From positions 62,001 to 126,000 of the forward strand of contig NZ_BSDJ01000006.1 of NCBI RefSeq assembly GCF_027925525.1: 64,000 nucleotides of DNA. Direction: 5' to 3'. Below, in pieces: positions 58,994 through 64,000 of the stretch (position 1 is its first letter; every line of letters starts with the position of its first letter). The notes beneath the pieces were generated by a model. It did no database searches. It was not told where the DNA came from and saw only the letters and a list, made by a program, of their open reading frames with translations. This DNA is from Paenibacillus tyrphae. Its GTDB lineage: Bacteria > Bacillota > Bacilli > Paenibacillales > NBRC-103111. Both the position numbers and the translations under genes were made by a program.

Positions 58994-60166
58994 ATGATGG
59001 GGACTCCGATCTACGAGAAAATAATCCAGCATTTGTTAAAAAAAATTGAACTCGGACAGCTTCAACCGAAAGAAAGGGTCCCGTCGGAGAAAGAACTGGC
59101 GGATCAATTCGGAGTCAGCCGGATCACTTCCAAAAAAGCGCTGGAGAAACTCGCACAGTACGGCGTCGTCACAAGAATTCGCGGCAAGGGGTCCTATGTT
59201 TCGGAGCATTTCGACAGCGCGCGCATCCCTGAATTTGGTCAGTCTACGGACAAGGAAGAGTCCTTCCATCAGAGCGGCCCTTCCGGCGGTGCCAAGGAGC
59301 AAGTAACAATCGGCATTATTGCTTCGTACTTTTCCGCTTCCTTCGGCCTCAACATTCTTCGGACAGTGGAAAAGACGCTTTCCGCGCGGAATTATCATTT
59401 GATCGTCAAATGCACGTACGGCAAGAAGGAGCTGGAGGAGCAATTCATCCGTTCGCTGCTCGACTACGGCGTAGACGGTCTGATCATATCTCCTGTCAAC
59501 GGAGAGCATTACAACGAGGAACTGTTAAAGCTGGTTTATCGAAAGTTTCCCCTCGTGCTAATCGATAAATATCTCCCCGGGATTCCGGCTTGCTCCGTAT
59601 ATACCGATCATAAGCAGGCGGCTGGCGTGCTGACGGACTACTTGCTCGACCAGGGGCATGAGCAGATTGTTTTCGTTTCGGCTCCGGCCGAAAACACGTC
59701 GTCGATTGAGGAGCGGATTCAAGGCTTCACCAACGCCTTTTTGAAGCGGGGGATGGCGATCGGGGTAAACTCTATCTTCACGGACATGCCCGCCCTGAAT
59801 ACAATGGCGTACGACGCGGCCGATCCTATGGAGTGGGATAGCGGACCGCTGAAAGCTTTCTTGGACGAGAATCCTTCGATTACGGCCATATTCGCTTGCG
59901 AATACGACAACGCGATTCTCCTTTCCCATGTGCTTCGCCAGCTCGGCAGACATCGCGACTGCGAAGTCGTATGCTTCGATATGATCTATTCCCGCCATGG
60001 TTACTTTCCTTTAACCCACATTCTTCAAGATGAACGGGAAATCGGACAAAAGGCCGCAGAGCTTCTGTTGGCGCAATTGGAACGCCGGGAAGTCCCGCTG
60101 CTGAATCCGGTCGGCTTTAAGCTGAAGGTCAAATCACACGAGATCCGATATGAAAATGAATATTGA
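58994..60166 (+). CDS. GntR-type DNA-binding, LacI-type ligand-binding transcriptional regulator (AraR-like)
   Basis: 390 residues starting at ATG 58994 (or 58997), with AGAGGG upstream. Residues 1-70 are a GntR winged helix (PIYEKIIQHLLKKIELGQL, then SEKELADQFGVSRITSKKAL). About 105-385 is a periplasmic-binding-like sugar domain (GLIISPVNGEHY, LIDKYLPGI, ITAIFACEYDNAIL). AraR-type repressors release DNA on binding a sugar. It precedes the sugar ABC genes, which it probably controls. Confidence 0.92.
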   Translation: MMGTPIYEKIIQHLLKKIELGQLQPKERVPSEKELADQFGVSRITSKKALEKLAQYGVVTRIRGKGSYVSEHFDSARIPEFGQSTDKEESFHQSGPSGGAKEQVTIGIIASYFSASFGLNILRTVEKTLSARNYHLIVKCTYGKKELEEQFIRSLLDYGVDGLIISPVNGEHYNEELLKLVYRKFPLVLIDKYLPGIPACSVYTDHKQAAGVLTDYLLDQGHEQIVFVSAPAENTSSIEERIQGFTNAFLKRGMAIGVNSIFTDMPALNTMAYDAADPMEWDSGPLKAFLDENPSITAIFACEYDNAILLSHVLRQLGRHRDCEVVCFDMIYSRHGYFPLTHILQDEREIGQKAAELLLAQLERREVPLLNPVGFKLKVKSHEIRYENEY

Positions 60167-60173
60167 TTCTATG

Positions 60174-60202
60174 ATATGGTATGTTGGCATACCATATTTT
60201 TT
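60174..60202 (+). terminator. Terminator of the regulator gene, containing an operator-like palindrome
   Basis: A perfect 10-bp stem ATATGGTATG / CATACCATAT with loop TTGG, followed by five T. The centre reads TATGTTGGCATA (60180-60191), the same pattern as the operators, so it may also bind the regulator. Confidence 0.8.
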
Positions 60203-60292
60203 GTGAAAAAATATCGGGAAAGATCGTTTCTTTAATAACGAGAGTCGGCAAAATATGCTAATTTTTATTGTTTTTTCATGGAAATCAATGAA

Positions 60293-60324
60293 TTGACACA
60301 AATAAAAGATGATGTTAATATAAT
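60293..60324 (+). promoter_or_regulatory. Promoter of the sugar ABC operon
   Basis: A perfect TTGACA at 60293-60298, with TAATAT at 17 bp (extended by an upstream TG) or TATAAT at 20 bp. Confidence 0.6.
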
Positions 60325-60327
60325 TAG

Positions 60328-60357
60328 TATGTTGATATGTCCAAGTTGATATATCAA
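60328..60357. promoter_or_regulatory. Candidate operators O2 and O3 of the sugar ABC operon
   Basis: TATGTTGATATG at 60328-60339 and the perfect palindrome TTGATATATCAA at 60346-60357 lie directly after the -10 box, spaced 18 bp centre to centre. The first shares the TATGTT half with O1; binding would block initiation or early elongation. Confidence 0.5.
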
Positions 60358-60468
60358 TGTGATTTTATTTTTTAGCAAAGGGGGAACTCGAAACAGAAAG
60401 AAGGCATCGTTCATTATGAAAGCCTTTACAGGTTGTGCAGCCGATTAACAAAATGGGGAGGCAGTCCG

Positions 60469-61761
60469 GTGAAACCTATGAACAAATGCTTAATAGTATC
60501 GTTCGCATCGTTGATAGCGCTTTCGACTGTTTTAATCGGATGTTCGTCGGGCAACGGGGATTCCGCAAACGGAACCGGCGCCAAAAAAACAAAGGTGACC
60601 TTTTGGCACGGCAACACGGATACGGAGAAAGAGGCGCTTGAGAGAATCGTCAAAGCGTTCCACGAGCAAAATCCCGATATTCAGGTTGATATGACTTATA
60701 TCGCTCAGCAGGGCGAAGGCCAGAACGAGAAGCTTCTTGCCGCCATCGCGGGCGGAAATCCTCCCGATGCGGCTTATTTCGACCGGTTCGAAATCGGTTC
60801 CTGGGCGGCACGCGGATCATTGACCGATCTGACCGATAAAGCGAAGGCCGACCAGATCAACGCCTCCGACTACTATGAATTTGCAATGGCCGAAGCGACG
60901 TACAAAGGAAAGCTGTACGGGCTTCCGAACGACACGGACTCCCGGCTTTTATATTATAACAAAGATCAATTCAAGGAGGTCGGGCTGGACCCGGAGCACC
61001 CTCCGAAGACGATTGCCGAGCTTGAAGCCGCGGCAGAGAAGCTGACCAAAAAGACAGGGAAGCGGTTCGAGCGGATCGGATTTATCCCCTGGTACGATCA
61101 GGGCTGGATATACACGTGGGGCTGGGTCTTCGGTGGCGATTTCTATGACAAATCGGCCGACAAAGTAACGGCGGATCATCCAAATGTGGTCAAAGCGCTC
61201 GAATGGATGCGCGACTACGCCAAGAAATACAACATTGAGGATGTCGCCGCCTTTACCGATTCGGCAGGTTCGGGAGCGGATAATCCCTTCCTCACGGGGC
61301 AGCTTAGCATGACTGTCAGCGGGCCGTGGCGCATCGCCGGAATCAAAAAATACAAGCCGGATTTAAATTACGGCGTCACCCCGATTCCTACGCCAACAGG
61401 CGACAAGTTTACGAGCTGGTCCGGCGGATTCAGCTACATCATCCCCAAAGGCGCGAAAAATGCGGACGCCGCCTGGAAATTCATTAAATTCGCAGCAGGG
61501 AAGGACGGGCAAAAAATATTCAGCGAGACGACCGGAAATTTGGCCACGATCCAGTCGGTCAACGAAGGAATTAAAGATCCGGCTACGAAAAAATTCGCAG
61601 AGATCCTTCCGCAATCCCATAACCGGCCAGTCATTTCAGCAGGCTCCTTGTTGTGGAACGAGTTATCTAGAGCCAGGGACAGCGCGATTCATGATAAAGG
61701 GACGCCGAAAGACATTTTGCAGGAAGTTTCCCAAAAAGTGAACTCCGAATTACATAAATAG
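60469..61761 (+). CDS. Sugar ABC transporter substrate-binding lipoprotein
   Basis: About 430 residues from the GTG at 60469 (GGGGAGG at 7 nt; ATG 60478 possible). Lipobox LIGCSS. Family 1 extracellular solute-binding protein: VTFWHGNTDTEKEAL at the mature N-terminus, GGNPPDAAYFDRF near 100 and WSGGFSYIIPKGAKN near 330. It would capture an oligosaccharide or sugar outside the cell. No ATPase gene follows, so a shared MsmX-type ATPase is likely used. Confidence 0.92.
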   Translation: MKPMNKCLIVSFASLIALSTVLIGCSSGNGDSANGTGAKKTKVTFWHGNTDTEKEALERIVKAFHEQNPDIQVDMTYIAQQGEGQNEKLLAAIAGGNPPDAAYFDRFEIGSWAARGSLTDLTDKAKADQINASDYYEFAMAEATYKGKLYGLPNDTDSRLLYYNKDQFKEVGLDPEHPPKTIAELEAAAEKLTKKTGKRFERIGFIPWYDQGWIYTWGWVFGGDFYDKSADKVTADHPNVVKALEWMRDYAKKYNIEDVAAFTDSAGSGADNPFLTGQLSMTVSGPWRIAGIKKYKPDLNYGVTPIPTPTGDKFTSWSGGFSYIIPKGAKNADAAWKFIKFAAGKDGQKIFSETTGNLATIQSVNEGIKDPATKKFAEILPQSHNRPVISAGSLLWNELSRARDSAIHDKGTPKDILQEVSQKVNSELHK

Positions 61762-61830
61762 TATTGGAGAGGACACGGTAGGGAGCCGTCTTCCGGCTCC
61801 TCTATCGTTGTCGCCACAGGAGGTTCGGCG

Positions 61831-62724
61831 ATGAAAAGACAAAGTGTGGAAGCGGGCGAAAGGTTGTATGGCTGGTTGTTTGCTTCGCCCTGGCTGATCG
61901 GCCTGCTGATCTTTTTCCTTCTCCCGCTGGCTGCTTCCATCTACTTCAGCTTTACTACTTACAGCATTTTGGAGCCGGGGGAGTTCATCGGTCTTCGCAA
62001 TTACCGCGAGCTTATGCAAGATAAAGTGTTTTGGGCGGCAGTCTTTAATACCGTATATTTCGCCGTGTTCTTTGTTCCGCTCAGCATCGTCTTCGGCGTG
62101 GTGCTCGCCTTATTTTTGAACATGAAAGTGAAAGGGATGGCCATTTACCGGACGCTTTATTTTTTGCCGACGCTCGTTCCCCAGGTCGCTCTGGCCGTCT
62201 TATGGATGTGGCTGCTGAATCCCCATTTCGGCCTAGTCAACGGTATGCTGGATAAGCTGGGAATTGCCGGGCCCGCTTGGCTGGGAAGCGAATTTTGGTC
62301 CAAGCCGTCCCTCATCCTGATGTCTTTGTGGGGAATCGGTCAGGCCGTAGTCATCTATTTAGCCGGCTTGCAGGATATTTCGCAGGACTATTACGACGCG
62401 GCGGAAGTGGACGGGGCCAGTTGGCTGCAGAAAGTTCGAAACGTAACGCTGCCGCTGCTGACGCCGGTTATTTTTTTTAATCTGGTCATGGGCGTCATCG
62501 GGGCGTTTCAACAATTTACTTTGCCGTATGCGCTCACCAAAGGGCAAGGAACGCCGGCCCATTCACTCATGTTTTACGTGATGCATTTATATGATAACGG
62601 ATTCAAATATTTCAAAATGGGCTATGCTTCGGCAATGGCCTGGCTCCTGTTCTTGGCGATCATGCTGCTGACCGGAATCTTGTTTGCGACCTCCAAGCGA
62701 TGGGTTCATTATCAGGGGAAATGA
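61831..62724 (+). CDS. Sugar ABC transporter permease 1 (MalF/UgpA type)
   Basis: 297 residues, six membrane segments. EAA-loop segment DAAEVDGASWLQKVRNVTLPLL near residue 195 contacts the ATPase. AGGAGG lies 9 nt before ATG. It pairs with the next permease. Confidence 0.93.
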   Translation: MKRQSVEAGERLYGWLFASPWLIGLLIFFLLPLAASIYFSFTTYSILEPGEFIGLRNYRELMQDKVFWAAVFNTVYFAVFFVPLSIVFGVVLALFLNMKVKGMAIYRTLYFLPTLVPQVALAVLWMWLLNPHFGLVNGMLDKLGIAGPAWLGSEFWSKPSLILMSLWGIGQAVVIYLAGLQDISQDYYDAAEVDGASWLQKVRNVTLPLLTPVIFFNLVMGVIGAFQQFTLPYALTKGQGTPAHSLMFYVMHLYDNGFKYFKMGYASAMAWLLFLAIMLLTGILFATSKRWVHYQGK

Positions 62725-62740
62725 GGGGGGCGAATCCACG

Positions 62741-63577
62741 GTGAACCGAAAATCGAAGAACAAGCTGGCAAACGTGTCGGCCCATATCGTTTTGCTTCTG
62801 GCTTCCGTCTTTTTTATTACGCCGTTTATATGGCTTGTCTCCACCTCGCTCAAGCCGTCTACGCAAATTTTCACCTGGCCCCCGGAATGGATTCCGAAGC
62901 CGTTTACTTGGAAAAATTACTCGGCCGCCATAGAGTACATTCCGTTCTTCACCTATCTCAAGAACACGATCCTGATTACCGTTCTTAGCACAGCCGGCGC
63001 CGTTCTGTCGTGTCCGCTCATTGCCTACAGCTTCGCCAAACTGAGATGGAACGGCAAAAAAGGGCTATTCGCCCTGACGGTAGCGGTGATGATGATTCCC
63101 GGCCAGGTGACGATGATTCCGCTATTCGTCTTGTTCAACAAGCTGGGCTGGGTCGGTACGCCGCTTCCTTTAATCGTACCACTGTTTTTCGGCGCTCCGT
63201 TTTTTATTTTTTTGCTCAGACAGTTTTTCCTGGGGCTTCCGGATGAATTGCTGGACGCAGCCCGGATCGACGGGGCGCACGAATTCACGATTTATTGGAA
63301 AGTGATTCTTCCGTTAGCCAAGCCCGCCATTTTATCGGTTGCGCTGTTTCAATTTATGAACAGCTGGACGGATTTTATCGGTCCGTTGCTTTACTTAACG
63401 AACGAAGCTTCGTATACGATGTCGCTCGGGCTGCAGCAGTTTCAGAATCAGAAGGGCTCGGAGTGGGGGCTCATGATGGCGGTAGCTACGATGATGACGA
63501 TTCCCGTCGTGATTTTGTTCTTCTTCACCCAGAAAAAATTCATTCAAGGAATTACGTTTTCCGGAATTAAGGGGTAG
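62741..63577 (+). CDS. Sugar ABC transporter permease 2 (MalG/UgpE type)
   Basis: About 278 residues from the GTG at 62741; the frame upstream overlaps the previous gene. Six membrane segments, with SLKPSTQIFTWPPEW near residue 30 typical of MalG-like proteins and the EAA loop DAARIDGAHEFTIYWKVILPL near 185. Last gene of the sugar operon, 16 bp after permease 1. Confidence 0.93.
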   Translation: MNRKSKNKLANVSAHIVLLLASVFFITPFIWLVSTSLKPSTQIFTWPPEWIPKPFTWKNYSAAIEYIPFFTYLKNTILITVLSTAGAVLSCPLIAYSFAKLRWNGKKGLFALTVAVMMIPGQVTMIPLFVLFNKLGWVGTPLPLIVPLFFGAPFFIFLLRQFFLGLPDELLDAARIDGAHEFTIYWKVILPLAKPAILSVALFQFMNSWTDFIGPLLYLTNEASYTMSLGLQQFQNQKGSEWGLMMAVATMMTIPVVILFFFTQKKFIQGITFSGIKG

Positions 63578-63610
63578 CTGATTCAATAGGACATGTGCTG
63601 TTTAATAATA

Positions 63611-63646
63611 AAAAGATCGCTCTCGTTGGGAACGGAGCGATCTTTT
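63611..63646. terminator. Bidirectional terminator at the right end
   Basis: A perfect 12-bp stem AAAAGATCGCTC / GAGCGATCTTTT with an inner CGTT / AACG pairing. It separates the sugar operon from the convergent reductase gene. Confidence 0.9.
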
Positions 63647-63676
63647 CGGTTAAAGGTTATATAGATGAAAAGATTT

Positions 63677-64000
63677 TTACAATTTCATATTGCTGCTGTG
63701 GCCCGGGGACAGCTTGGCTGTCGGATCGATGTACACCTTCGCGTTGTTGATGGCGGTTGGCGCTTCGCCGAAACCGACGGCAATGAGCTTCAGCTTACCG
63801 GGGTACGTCGTAATGTCGCCGGCAGCGAAAATGCCTGGGATGCTGGTTTCCATCCGCGAGTCGACGATGATGGAGCCGTTGTCGATGTTGAGTCCCCATT
63901 CGGCAATCGGGCCGAGGGAGGAGACGAAGCCGAAGTTGACGATCACGGCATCGACATCGATGACGCGCTCTTCGCCCGACTTGCAGTCGGCCAGTACGAC
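63677..64000 (-). CDS. yumC: Ferredoxin-NADP reductase (YumC type), 5' part outside the window
   Basis: Only the C-terminal 107 residues are visible; the frame continues past 64000. [12 protein letters not shown], then the FAD motif [29 protein letters not shown] and the end HSSNMKL match the thioredoxin-reductase-like FNR of Bacillus. It transfers electrons between NADPH and ferredoxin or flavodoxin. It could serve the P450 or radical SAM enzymes in this genome; that is inference. Confidence 0.9.
   Translation of the reverse strand, partial: VVLADCKSGEERVIDVDAVIVNFGFVSSLGPIAEWGLNIDNGSIIVDSRMETSIPGIFAAGDITTYPGKLKLIAVGFGEAPTAINNAKVYIDPTAKLSPGHSSNMKL

Noticed and set aside
1-64000. CRISPR arrays, rRNA, tRNA, intact insertion sequences
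   Set aside because: None seen: no regularly spaced repeats, no cloverleaf or rRNA signature and no complete transposase gene.

Overview
The window reads as a chromosomal segment of a spore-forming, Gram-positive, moderately GC-rich member of the Paenibacillaceae (Paenibacillus-like). The evidence is an S-layer-homology surface protein, a copper-amine-oxidase 'stalk' lipoprotein, sporulation-signalling genes (sda, a Spo0E-type phosphatase), strong AGGAGG ribosome binding sites with frequent GTG/TTG starts, and local gene order seen in Bacillus (yutI-yuzB-NADH dehydrogenase-like gene, then yutM nearby). No rRNA, tRNA or CRISPR array was recognised. Both ends cut a gene: a LytTR response regulator on the left and a YumC-type ferredoxin-NADP reductase on the right.

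Layout. 1-7 kb: response regulator tail, two exported proteins of unknown role, a cytochrome P450, ctaB (haem O synthase) with a Sco-type copper chaperone, an AEC transporter and a Toprim protein. 7-14 kb: a SUKH-type protein, the SLH surface protein, an MFS transporter, and a same-strand run of small membrane proteins leading to a membrane-anchored transglutaminase-like protein and a HAD phosphatase. 14-20 kb: a class B penicillin-binding protein and a four-gene metal ABC importer (mntABCD/troABCD type). 20-31 kb: sugar isomerase, asnB, HAD phosphatase, MurJ-type flippase, cupin, a MocR regulator divergent from a DMT exporter, and a uronate-isomerase-like gene. 31-43 kb: DUF2515 protein, stalk-domain lipoprotein, SPFH protein with a coupled ribbon-helix-helix gene, thioredoxin, ctaA, a UbiD decarboxylase, a HEPN-like protein, an SDR, Nfu, YuzB, an NDH-2-like enzyme and mqnE. 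ctaA/ctaB/Sco serve haem A and cytochrome oxidase assembly. mqnE plus the UbiD gene point to futalosine-type menaquinone synthesis.

43-49 kb is the most irregular part. It holds a Spo0E phosphatase, an IscA-type protein, a structured segment with two degenerate tyrosine-recombinase fragments, an AT-rich secreted protein, MarR, small unknown genes, and sda preceded by a cluster of DnaA boxes. 48.9-64 kb carries transport: a UlaA-type PTS with its own HPr and a PRD activator that contains an EIIA domain; an AfuA/FbpA-type ABC importer with two binding proteins and a roughly 230-bp inverted repeat inside the cluster; a four-histidine membrane protein; and a GntR/LacI-type regulator next to a sugar ABC importer, with a shared operator motif visible at both promoters.

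The strongest leads for something not yet described are the roughly 270-nt folded leader of mqnE, the folded segment with a UUCG terminator ahead of the integrase fragments, and the giant inverted repeat between the binding protein and permease genes. All three are read from base-pairing potential only.
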